DNA from: Spirochaeta sp.
GTDB lineage: Bacteria; Spirochaetota; Spirochaetia; Spirochaetales_E; Spirochaetaceae_B
Direction of reading: 5' to 3'
Assembly: GCA_030590585.1 (NCBI GenBank)
Contig: JAUUYD010000091.1
Span: forward strand, 1 to 7,949
DNA: 7,949 nt
The notes below the pieces were generated by a model, which was given only the letters and a program-made list of their open reading frames with translations, was not told the origin of the DNA and searched no databases. Below are positions 1 through 5,363 of the stretch, one piece after another. Positions within the stretch are counted from its first letter, which is position 1; each line of letters opens with the position of its first letter. The position numbers and the translations under genes are program-made.

Positions 1-343
1 TATTTGCAAGGAAGAGGGCGCCGATCAGGTCGTCTGCCAGCCCCGCCCGGAGCCGGGTAATCCGATTGGCCGACGCGGGATAGAGCATCATCAAATCCGC
101 CCATTCGGCGAGCTTGATATGATCCAGGGCCCGGCCGGGTTCGAACATGTCGCTCAATACCGACCGGCCGGTAAGGCCCTCAAGGGCGGCATCCCCGAGG
201 AAACGGCGCCCCCCCTCGGAGCTGACGCATTGAACGGTCCATCCTTTTTTAACAGCCAGGGAGGCCAGGGAGGCCGCTTTGAATGCGGCGATGGAACCTC
301 CGGTCATTAAAACCACATTTTTCGTATCTTCAGGCTTCGACAT
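1..343 (-). CDS. coaBC: Phosphopantothenoylcysteine decarboxylase flavoprotein domain (CoaBC or CoaC), 5' part only
   Basis: The visible 114 residues form the start of the FMN-binding decarboxylase that converts 4'-phosphopantothenoylcysteine to 4'-phosphopantetheine in CoA synthesis. A glycine-rich TGGSIAAFKA segment lies near residues 14-23. HIKLAEWADL follows, with the histidine at residue 75, the position of the active-site His of E. coli Dfp. PASAN at 89-93 (usual PATAN) and GLADDLIGALFLA at 101-113 complete the flavin-site pattern. The rest lies beyond the left edge, so I cannot tell whether a CoaB synthetase domain is fused behind it, as in most bacteria. The ATG at 343 lies inside the 3' end of panC (14-base overlap), which makes this the last visible gene of a coupled pantothenate-to-CoA operon. 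Family assignment is firm; the exact symbol is not. Confidence 0.88.
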   Translation of the reverse strand, partial: MSKPEDTKNVVLMTGGSIAAFKAASLASLAVKKGWTVQCVSSEGGRRFLGDAALEGLTGRSVLSDMFEPGRALDHIKLAEWADLMMLYPASANRITRLRAGLADDLIGALFLAN

Positions 344-1094
344 TATCAATCAACCTCACTTTACCCAGATGAACCGCGCCAAGTATTCTTTCTTCCCGCA
401 CTTCCACATAATCTACGGCGAATCCGGCCTCTTTCAACATGGCTGCCTTTTCTTCCGGGGAACCGGGTCCGGCAAGTATGCGGTGAAATGCCGGTGCAAG
501 GTTCCGTTCTGCAGGGCTGAGCCGGGTGTTCCGGGAGCTCATTGCCAGTCCGTCATCCTCCCGGATTATCGAACATGGGATAATTTCCGTGTCCAGGAAG
601 AAGGCCTCGGCCATCCCCCGGATTAACTTGAGCTGCTGCCAGTCCTTCTCGCCGAAATAGGCTCTGTCGGCACCGGCGATATTCAGCAGTTTGAGTACTA
701 CAGTCAGGACACCGTCGAAGTAGCCATTCCGATGGCTGCCTTCCAGGAGCAGGCTGTCTACCACCTCGTTTACCTTGTAACGGTATTCATCAGGATACAT
801 ATCCCGGGCATCGGGATAAAACACCAGGTCTGCACCGGCGGATTCCAGAAGTTTCATATCGCCGTGGAAATCCCGGGGATAACGTTTGAGGTCTTCAGGA
901 TCGTCAAACTGAACGGGATTGACGAACATACTCACCGCCGCAATGTCGTTCTCCCCGGCAGCCCGTCGTACCAGACTCAGATGACCCTCATGGAGGGCCC
1001 CCATAGTGGGTACAAGGCCCAGGGATTTGCCGGACCGGGTGATTTCCCGGAATCTTTCCCCGGCGGCAGTGATGTCCCGCAGTACTTCACTCAT
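330..1094 (-). CDS. panC: Pantothenate synthetase PanC
   Basis: This cytosolic enzyme joins pantoate and beta-alanine with ATP, through a pantoyl-adenylate, to make pantothenate. The 254-residue product carries the nucleotidyltransferase signature PTMGALHEGHLSLV at 29-42 (HxGH-type H35 and H38), MFVNPVQF at 56-63, the pantoate/ATP segment YFGEKDWQQLKLIR at 146-159, and the KMSKS-like MSSRN at 185-189 after REDDGLA. It ends in the usual GKxRLIDN motif. I chose the ATG at 1094 because it forms an ATGA overlap with the panB stop. A second ATG three codons upstream is possible, and an open frame runs further upstream only as a shadow of panB. The protein is shorter than the usual 280 or so residues, and the loss lies in the C-terminal lid domain (about 69 residues after the SSRN motif, against about 100). 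All catalytic motifs are present. Confidence 0.96.
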   Translation of the reverse strand: MSEVLRDITAAGERFREITRSGKSLGLVPTMGALHEGHLSLVRRAAGENDIAAVSMFVNPVQFDDPEDLKRYPRDFHGDMKLLESAGADLVFYPDARDMYPDEYRYKVNEVVDSLLLEGSHRNGYFDGVLTVVLKLLNIAGADRAYFGEKDWQQLKLIRGMAEAFFLDTEIIPCSIIREDDGLAMSSRNTRLSPAERNLAPAFHRILAGPGSPEEKAAMLKEAGFAVDYVEVREERILGAVHLGKVRLIDNVEA

Positions 1095-1879
1095 TCGTAC
1101 CATTCCTTTTCTCCCGGGAAGGTTCGGGCCGATACCTCCCGGTGGTAGTCGTTCAAAGCACCTTTCACCAGAGCAGCGCCGTCCATGAAGTTCCGGACAA
1201 ATTTGGGTTTGAAGTCCGAGGTAAGACCCAGTAGATCCTGAAGTACCAGCACCTGCCCGTCCACGCCGGCACCGGCGCCGATACCGATAACCGGGATATC
1301 CAGACCGGCAGCGATATCCCCTGCGGTATCTCCGGGCATAGCCTCGAGTACCAGGGCGAAACATCCCGCTTCCTGGAGGGATTGGGCATCCTCGGCGATT
1401 CGAGCCGCCGCCTCGTCCCCGCGTCCCTGAACCCGGAAGCCTCCCAGGCGGTTCACCGATTGGGGTGTGAGTCCCAGATGGCCCATCACCGGCACACCGG
1501 ATTCCACGCAGTGGCGGATGAGTTCCAGATTCCCCGCGGCTCCTTCGAGTTTCACCGCGTTGGCTCCGGAACGCATCAGGACGGCGATATTTTCCATGGA
1601 TTTATCCAGTCCCATCCTGAAGGATAAAAAGGGCAGATCACCGATGATAAAGGCCTCAGGCGCCCCCCGGCGGACTGCCGCCACGTGAACGGCCATCTGC
1701 GGGGTGTCTACCGGCAGGGTGGTATCATGTCCGTGGATAGTCATGGCTGCCGAGTCGCCAACCAGGATGCAGTCCACATCACTGTCGGCAATCAATCGGG
1801 CGCTCCAGCTGTCGTAGGAGGTTACCATGGATATGGGAATACCGCTTTTCTTTTTTTGTTCAAAATCGATAACGTTCAT
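1091..1879 (-). CDS. panB: 3-methyl-2-oxobutanoate hydroxymethyltransferase PanB
   Basis: PanB transfers a one-carbon unit from 5,10-methylenetetrahydrofolate to 2-ketoisovalerate, giving ketopantoate, the first committed step to pantothenate. The 262-residue length is normal. Metal-binding aspartates sit at D42 (VGDSAAM) and D81 (GDLPFLS). AVKLEG at 108-113 gives K110 and E112, HLGLTPQSVNRLGGFRVQGR at 134-153 is near-canonical, LVLEAMP carries the catalytic-type E179, and IGIGAGAGVDGQVLVLQDLLG spans 198-218. The ATG at 1879 overlaps the stop of the upstream reductase gene by four bases (ATGA) and has a strong GGAGGT ribosome site at 1886-1891. The stop overlaps the panC start in the same way, so panG, panB and panC are probably translationally coupled. 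Nothing in the protein looks damaged. Confidence 0.97.
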   Translation of the reverse strand: MNVIDFEQKKKSGIPISMVTSYDSWSARLIADSDVDCILVGDSAAMTIHGHDTTLPVDTPQMAVHVAAVRRGAPEAFIIGDLPFLSFRMGLDKSMENIAVLMRSGANAVKLEGAAGNLELIRHCVESGVPVMGHLGLTPQSVNRLGGFRVQGRGDEAAARIAEDAQSLQEAGCFALVLEAMPGDTAGDIAAGLDIPVIGIGAGAGVDGQVLVLQDLLGLTSDFKPKFVRNFMDGAALVKGALNDYHREVSARTFPGEKEWYE

Positions 1880-2592
1880 GAGCTTACCTCCAGTGGGGGA
1901 TTCATGCCGTAGACTGCGGCGAAGGCCCTGTACACCTCCCGCCAGGGGTCGGATTCCAGGGCGTTGAGGTTCGCCTCAACGGTTTTTATATCACCCCGGG
2001 GCAGAGGGCCTGTAAGGGCCTCATCGGGGTTTAACTTCAGATTATCTGCTGTTCGGGCCAGGTAGGGGAGTAGTATTTCACGAGGTAGTCCGAGGTTTTC
2101 TTCGAATCCTTTAAAAGCTCTGGCCCAGAGCAATGTGGTGAAGTTACCGCTCATAACGCATAGTGCGTGATACAGGGCTTTTTTATCCGAATCCAGTTCA
2201 TAAGCGGGATTGGGAAGAGTTGGAAACAGATCGGTAAACGCCGGTCCGCCGGCTTCACTTACAAAGGGTATCGAACGATAAATGTCGATATCGTAGAGTT
2301 CCGGTCCGAAGGTCATTAAAGGATGCAGGCCCGGTATACCGGGAATCGTCCGGCTTCCTGAAAGATGAATCGTACGCTTTTGTTCCAGCACAGGATGCGC
2401 CGCTGCAACCGCTTCAATGGCGTCGTCATTCACTGCAAGGAGTATCGTTTCACATGCTTTCAGGGTGGATTCAAGTGAATCGGGGCTTCCCCGATGCCAT
2501 TGCCGATGGGGGAGGCTTTCGAGGGTGAACCAGTAGCCAAGATGCCGGGCGACCCGCCCGCGGCCTACAAGGCCGATTGGTGAAGATTTCAT
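1876..2592 (-). CDS. panG: Rossmann/DUF2520 protein, probable PanG-type ketopantoate reductase
   Basis: The 238-residue product has an N-terminal NAD(P)-binding Rossmann fold (GLVGRGRVARHL at 8-19) and the conserved LLAVNDDAI at 51-59. HLSGS at 76-80, a HPLMTF motif at 90-95, and a C-terminal 6PGDH-like DUF2520 helical domain with KALYHALCVMSGNF and ALTGPLPRGD follow. DUF2520-type proteins near panB and panC include PanG, described in Francisella and with an Enterococcus homologue, which reduces ketopantoate to pantoate in organisms lacking PanE. That role is an inference here, resting on the fold plus its place as first gene of the panB-panC operon, exactly where a reductase is needed. The start at 2592 has AGGACAGG about 6 bases upstream. 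I saw no convincing sigma70 promoter ahead of it. A different 2-hydroxyacid or 6PGDH-like substrate cannot be excluded. Confidence 0.82.
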   Translation of the reverse strand: MKSSPIGLVGRGRVARHLGYWFTLESLPHRQWHRGSPDSLESTLKACETILLAVNDDAIEAVAAAHPVLEQKRTIHLSGSRTIPGIPGLHPLMTFGPELYDIDIYRSIPFVSEAGGPAFTDLFPTLPNPAYELDSDKKALYHALCVMSGNFTTLLWARAFKGFEENLGLPREILLPYLARTADNLKLNPDEALTGPLPRGDIKTVEANLNALESDPWREVYRAFAAVYGMNPPLEVSS

Positions 2593-2783
2593 AGGTACCT
2601 GTCCTTTCTAGGATCAAGTCCGCGGGATTCCCATTCTGTTTGGAACTCCCTGGTTGTAATTCAAATCCCGATATTGCGTCGATGTCCTATGCAGAATCAC
2701 CGCGCCGGGCTCTCATATAACGGAAGATAGGGAGATTTGTTGGTGGTGTCAACCGAGAGAGGGTTCGACTGCAGCAATTCTCA
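2593..2783. other. Intergenic leader of the pan operon
   Basis: No gene is visible on either strand here. The stretch should contain the promoter for the leftward pan operon, but I found no -35/-10 pair worth calling. A TTGAAT about 70 bases upstream of the panG start has no good partner -10. Its right end is the probable insertion point of a group II intron. Confidence 0.4.
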
Positions 2784-2984
2784 GTGCGCTATGAAAGCTC
2801 GTAAGGAGGGAAACACAGAAAGATAAGTGTAGAAACTTCTTTTACAACCCGGTGGGTAACCAATCCCATCCGTTAAAGCCTGGTAGAGCAGACGGAAGTG
2901 AGTCTTGCATGCAGTGTTGTGACATATTGTATGAAGCGTAGACAACGATTATGAAAGCCGTGTGATAGTGCCTCGAAAAACTGA
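2784..2984 (+). mobile_element. Probable 5' fragment of a group II intron (domain I)
   Basis: The segment begins with GTGCG at 2784-2788, the consensus 5' boundary of group II introns. It continues as a non-coding, stop-rich, purine-rich stretch typical of intron domain I: GGGAAAC, GGTAACCAAT, an AAGCCTGGTAGAGC / GGAAGTGAGTC block, and a TATGAAGCGTAGACAACG block followed by GAAAGCCGTGTGATAGTG. These words match my recollection of bacterial group II introns, but I could not align or fold them. No reverse-transcriptase coding region and no domain V are present, because the sequence passes abruptly into IS66 coding sequence near 2985. If right, this is a dead 5' remnant of about 200 bases. It could otherwise be unrelated non-coding sequence. 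Confidence 0.42.
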
Positions 2985-3392
2985 TATAGCAGGCAGTACA
3001 CCTATCTCTATCCTCATGTGAAGAGAGGGCATGATGCTTTTGAGGCGATTGGAATCCTACCGATTTTCAAAGGTATTGCAGTCCATGATTTCTGGAAATC
3101 TTATCAGAGATATGATTGTAACCACTCCTACTGTAATGCCCACCTGATTCGGGAATTGATATTTGCAGCTGAAAACCTGGAACAACAATGGGCCAATAGC
3201 ATGTTGAAACTTCTTCTTGATATCAAAACTGAGGTGGATAAATCTCCAGGTGATTTAATTGGGGAAACCCCCCTTCTTGCATTTGAGAATCAGTATGAAT
3301 AGATTATACAGCAGGGCTATGCGGCCAATCCTCCACCTGAGAAAACCGGGAAACGGTGTAGGCCTGCCAAAGGAAAAGCCTTGTGTTTTATT

Positions 3393-3538
3393 CCCAAGCG
3401 AAATGAGCGGAGTGAACAAGTTCATTCCCGAATGAGCGCAGGGAAAGCATGGTGTAATACCCCGCGGCTCTGCCGCGGAAAGGAGTCGCCAAGGGCGACT
3501 CCGGGTCCAGGGCTCTGCCCTGGGGTATGATACCATTC
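3393..3538. mobile_element. Small hairpin-rich non-coding element (REP/MITE-like) inserted in IS66
   Basis: This insert of about 146 bases interrupts the IS66 transposase and has no coding potential. It is flanked by the trinucleotide ATT at 3390-3392 and 3539-3541, a possible target duplication. Removing the insert with one ATT rejoins TTT-ATT-GAG in frame and restores GKALCFIERMDHY. The right two thirds are three back-to-back hairpins with 3-base loops, enclosed by an outer stem. The left third holds two imperfect copies of an ATTCCC...GAATGAGCG-type repeat (3390-3415 and 3424-3446). No transposase lies nearby, so if mobile it moved in trans. Exact ends are ambiguous by a few bases because ATTC recurs at both junctions. 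Confidence 0.75.
3449..3536. repeat. Cloverleaf-like array of three hairpins inside an outer stem
   Basis: Hairpin 1 (3462-3478) has arms CCGCGGC and GCCGCGG with loop TCT. Hairpin 2 (3482-3502) has 9-base arms GGAGTCGCC and GGCGACTCC with loop AAG. Hairpin 3 (3507-3523) has arms CCAGGGC and GCCCTGG with loop TCT. All arms pair perfectly. An outer stem pairs ATGGT (3449-3453) and ATACC (3457-3461) with GGTAT (3524-3528) and ACCAT (3532-3536) around a symmetrical GTA/GAT internal loop. The layout is a four-way junction on either DNA strand or in RNA. Confidence 0.9.
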
Positions 3539-3783
3539 ATTGAGCGAATGGATCATTACAGAGAGGATATTCTCCGATTCACGAAAGAATCCGGGGTCCC
3601 GTTTGAGAACAATTTGGCGGAGCGAGATCTGAGAATGTCAAAGGTCAGGCAGAAAATATCAGGAACTTTCCGGAATATTGAAAGCTTGATGAATTACTGC
3701 CGCATCAGAAGTTATTTCGCAACGGCACAAATGCAGAGGATCAAAGTCTTCACGGCTTTGACTGATCTCTTTTTTACCTGAGG

Positions 3784-3816
3784 CTCAGCTAAATATTGTG
3801 TAATCCTATAGCTGAG
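3784..3816. repeat. Inverted repeat near the IS66 right end
   Basis: Perfect 8-base arms CTCAGCTA (3784-3791) and TAGCTGAG (3809-3816) are separated by 17 bases. The pair starts just after the transposase stop and overlaps the terminal GCTGAGTGGTTAC. It may be part of the transposase-binding end or a weak terminator; there is no T-run behind it. Confidence 0.5.
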
Positions 3817-3823
3817 TGGTTAC
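3811..3823 (+). repeat. Probable right terminal inverted repeat of IS66 remnant
   Basis: GCTGAGTGGTTAC ends in GTTAC, the usual right-hand terminus of IS66-family elements, and sits 42 bases after the transposase stop. The partner left end is absent. The following 8 bases (AATTAGAG) would be the target duplication if IS66 rules hold, but there is no second copy to compare. Confidence 0.55.
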
Positions 3824-3837
3824 AATTAGAGGTGAAA

Positions 3838-3866
3838 AGGTTGCTTAAAAACTTTTTCAGCAAGCC
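3838..3866 (-). terminator. Possible hairpin terminator at the kinase-fragment junction
   Basis: Read leftward, GG-TTGCT pairs with AGCAA-CC around an A-run and T-run, and the next bases are CCTTTTC. It lies directly after the stop that closes the truncated kinase frame, so it could end the lacI transcript. The stem has mismatches and the T-run is short. It may equally be the end of an unrecognised mobile element. Confidence 0.3.
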
Positions 3867-4094
3867 CTACATATCAACCCGTGAAGCTCCGAGAGTCGTC
3901 AGGTTGATTACTACATTCCCGACTCCACCGGCTTCATGTTTGAAACCTGAGACAGAGCGGGTTTCAAGGCCTGTTTCTACGGAGACTTCACTTTTTTCAT
4001 CAGTGAGAAAGTAATACATGTCCAGGCAGGTATCACCAATTACGGCTATGGATGTATCCGAAAACTTGTCTGTGATTTCACGAAGGGTTTTCAT
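3867..4094 (-). pseudogene. PfkB-family sugar kinase, N-terminal fragment
   Basis: The 75 residues match the start of a PfkB/ribokinase-type carbohydrate kinase, closest in style to the RfaE-like branch. SIAVIGDTCLDMY near 15-27 is the first strand with the substrate-binding Asp, and EAGGVGNVVINLTTLGAS near 54-71 is the PfkB GG-x-N-x-A-x-x-L-x-x-LG signature. Such kinases are about 300 residues and carry the catalytic GAGD motif near the C-terminus, so this piece cannot phosphorylate sugar. The frame runs into a stop at 3867, 44 bases from the IS66 end, where homology stops. It begins 11 bases after the lacI stop with an AAAGGA ribosome site, so it was the second gene of a lacI-kinase operon. 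The intact kinase probably phosphorylated the sugar handled by this locus; the sugar is unknown. Confidence 0.8.
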
Positions 4095-4105
4095 GGAGGA
4101 TTCCT

Positions 4106-5122
4106 TTAAACTTTGGAAATAACGGCTGACTGACGAATTATCATCTGCGGCTCGATTTTATGTTCCGGTACCAAACGATCCGGATGCTGTATCATTTCAA
4201 GTAATTCCAGGGCTGCAATTTTTCCGATGTCCTTAATTCCCTGTGATACAGTCGTTAAGGGTACCCTGCAGATCGATGAAAGTTTTATATCGTCATACCC
4301 CACGACAGATACCTGATCCGGAATGGAGATACCCAGTTCCAACAGCCTGGTAATAATGCCTATGGCAACATTGTCATTCGTCACAAAAAGTGCCGTTTGA
4401 GTTTCGGTCAGGTTATTTTTAACCATGAGTATTGAAGCCATCTCATAGCCCTGTTCCAGGGTGTTGATATTTTCATAGTGGGTAAGGTTCTCCGGTTTCT
4501 CCAGTTTATCCTTGAACCCCTGAATCCGGCGGGAAATTGACTGATGGGGGAAACCGGTAATCAATATATTAGAGGGTCGATTCAGCTTATTGATGAAATC
4601 TGCCGCTAATGCCCCCCCTTTGAGATTGTCGCAGGAAACAAAAGCGATCTCCTTTTCATCCGGAATGACATTGATGAGCAGGAAGGGGATTCCTGAAGAT
4701 TGCAAGAGCCTGATGGATTCTGAGTACTCCTGTACAGGGGCAAGAATTATCCCGTCAACCTGACTGCTGATAAGCAGTTTGACAAGTTGAATCTCTCTCT
4801 CTTTATTCCATCTGGAGCTGGATATCTGCATGGTATAACCCGCATGACTGATGATGGAATCGAAGCCGTCAACAATCTCGATAAAAAAGAAATTTGCCAG
4901 CTCACCTATGATAATGCCAATGGTTTTCCGTGGTGTGCCGGCCAGATTCTGGGCCATAAGATTTGGAATAAAAGATCGTTTTTCCATAATAGCCAGAATT
5001 TTTTCTCTGGATTCTTTTTTTACTTTAGGCGAATTAGATATCACTCTGGAGACCGTTGCCTTTGACACACCGGCTTCCAATGCGATATCGGAGATTGTGA
5101 CTCTTTTCTTTTTCATCGCCAT
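4106..5122 (-). CDS. LacI-family transcriptional repressor
   Basis: The product (338 residues from this start) has an N-terminal helix-turn-helix, VTISDIALEAGVSKATVSRV at 8-27, then a hinge helix around PNLMAQNLA at 53-61. A periplasmic-binding-protein-like sugar-sensing core follows (TIGIIIGELANFFFIEIVDGF, VDGIILAP, SCDNLKGG, TNDNVAIG, ISIPDQVSVVGYDDI). It should bind the palindromes around TGTAACCGGTTACA found at its own promoter and at the two rightward promoters, and release them on binding a sugar or sugar phosphate. Longer open-frame starts are excluded because they fall in the -10/operator region. The ATG at 5122 has GAGTGG 11 bases upstream, and the ATG two codons later (5116) is an equal alternative. 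The gene appears intact although its operon partner and a target gene are broken. The inducer cannot be read from sequence. Confidence 0.94.
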   Translation of the reverse strand: MAMKKKRVTISDIALEAGVSKATVSRVISNSPKVKKESREKILAIMEKRSFIPNLMAQNLAGTPRKTIGIIIGELANFFFIEIVDGFDSIISHAGYTMQISSSRWNKEREIQLVKLLISSQVDGIILAPVQEYSESIRLLQSSGIPFLLINVIPDEKEIAFVSCDNLKGGALAADFINKLNRPSNILITGFPHQSISRRIQGFKDKLEKPENLTHYENINTLEQGYEMASILMVKNNLTETQTALFVTNDNVAIGIITRLLELGISIPDQVSVVGYDDIKLSSICRVPLTTVSQGIKDIGKIAALELLEMIQHPDRLVPEHKIEPQMIIRQSAVISKV

Positions 5123-5144
5123 ATCAGTGGCATCCACTCTTAAA

Positions 5145-5158
5145 TGTAACCGGGTACA
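5145..5158. promoter_or_regulatory. LacI-type operator at the lacI promoter
   Basis: The core TGTAACCGGGTACA is a palindrome with one mismatched pair, flanked by AAA and TTT that extend the symmetry to 20 bases (5142-5161). It covers the predicted lacI start site, just downstream of the -10, so it should give autorepression. Confidence 0.82.
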
Positions 5159-5166
5159 TTTAAACA

Positions 5167-5195
5167 AGTTTATTTCCTTTACTTTCTTCTGTCAA
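5167..5195 (-). promoter_or_regulatory. Sigma70 promoter of lacI-kinase
   Basis: On the minus strand a perfect TTGACA (5195-5190) is followed by exactly 17 bases and TAAACT (5172-5167). The start site would fall near 5160, inside the operator. This places the first base of the mRNA upstream of the ATG at 5122 and rules out the TTG at 5167 as a start codon. Confidence 0.82.
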
Positions 5196-5288
5196 TCTTG
5201 TTCTGTCAGATCTTAAGTTGTACTCTTATAGCATAAATTATTGTATGTTATATAATTATGATTATAAATCTGTTATCTCCAGCGAACG
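5196..5288. other. AT-rich divergent spacer
   Basis: This is the upstream region shared by lacI (leftward) and the epimerase (rightward). It is rich in A and T runs that could act as UP elements for the two flanking TTGACA boxes. I see no third operator or gene in it. Confidence 0.5.
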
Positions 5289-5317
5289 TTGACAGATGAA
5301 TTAAATCAAATCAACAT
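5289..5317 (+). promoter_or_regulatory. Sigma70 promoter of the AGE-family epimerase
   Basis: A perfect TTGACA (5289-5294) is followed by 17 bases and CAACAT (5312-5317), a weak -10. The operator begins at the last base of the -10, the same geometry as at the ABC gene. Confidence 0.7.
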
Positions 5318-5330
5318 GAAACCGGTTGCA
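5317..5330. promoter_or_regulatory. LacI-type operator at the epimerase promoter
   Basis: TGAAACCGGTTGCA shares the AACCGGTT centre of the other two sites, with one mismatched pair in the outer arm. It overlaps the expected start site of the epimerase transcript. Confidence 0.75.
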
Positions 5331-5350
5331 TTAAGATGTCTTTGTCTGAT

Positions 5351-5356
5351 GAGGAG
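5351..5356 (+). promoter_or_regulatory. Ribosome binding site fixing the epimerase GTG start
   Basis: GAGGAG lies 7 bases before GTG at 5364, whose frame reads ESRKLERWKEEMKHH, a typical AGE-family N-terminus. The ATG at 5387 in the next frame has no ribosome site and would lose that helix. Confidence 0.7.
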
Positions 5357-5363
5357 GCTGTGA

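Larger units (their letters stand above)
2985..3781 (+). pseudogene. IS66-family transposase (TnpC), C-terminal remnant, disrupted
   Basis: Two blocks of one frame family encode the catalytic C-terminal portion of an IS66 DDE transposase. Block one (2985-3392) reads TYLYPHVKRGHDAF, then VHDFWKSY with the second catalytic Asp at 3087-3089, then CNAHLIREL. Block two (3542-3781) contains VPFENNLAERDLRM, with the catalytic Glu at 3620-3622, then KISGTFR and the normal C-terminus. Only about 215 of the usual roughly 500 residues remain, and the zinc-finger N-terminus and first catalytic Asp are missing. There are three lesions: truncation near 2985 (in-frame TGA at 2982), an in-frame TAG at 3300-3302 between QYE and IIQQGY, and a 149-base insertion after codon 3390-3392 that also shifts the frame. 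No tnpA or tnpB partner genes are present. It cannot encode an active transposase. Confidence 0.9.
2985..3823 (+). mobile_element. IS66-family insertion sequence remnant, left end missing
   Basis: The remnant runs from the truncation point of the transposase to a probable right terminus, GCTGAGTGGTTAC at 3811-3823. IS66-family ends typically begin GTAAC at the left and therefore finish GTTAC at the right. No matching left end occurs in the window, so the left part was lost by deletion or recombination. It lies between the promoter side of the pan operon and a truncated sugar kinase, and probably marks the rearrangement that joined them. Confidence 0.75.

Noticed and set aside
1095..1364. Upstream extension of the panC frame by about 90 codons
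   Set aside because: It is arginine/glycine-rich shadow sequence fully inside panB. The conserved PanC N-terminus starts at the ATGA overlap.
2640..2790. tRNA-like T-arm words (TTCAAATCC and GGGTTCGACT) upstream of the pan operon
   Set aside because: Neither has a pairing T-stem or any other tRNA arm in register.
3449..3536. Cloverleaf as a tRNA gene
   Set aside because: All loops are 3 bases, with no anticodon or T-loop and no acceptor/CCA pattern.
5123..5167. TTG start extending the LacI protein by 15 residues
   Set aside because: It lies within the -10 and operator of the gene's own promoter, and LacI proteins start just before the helix-turn-helix.
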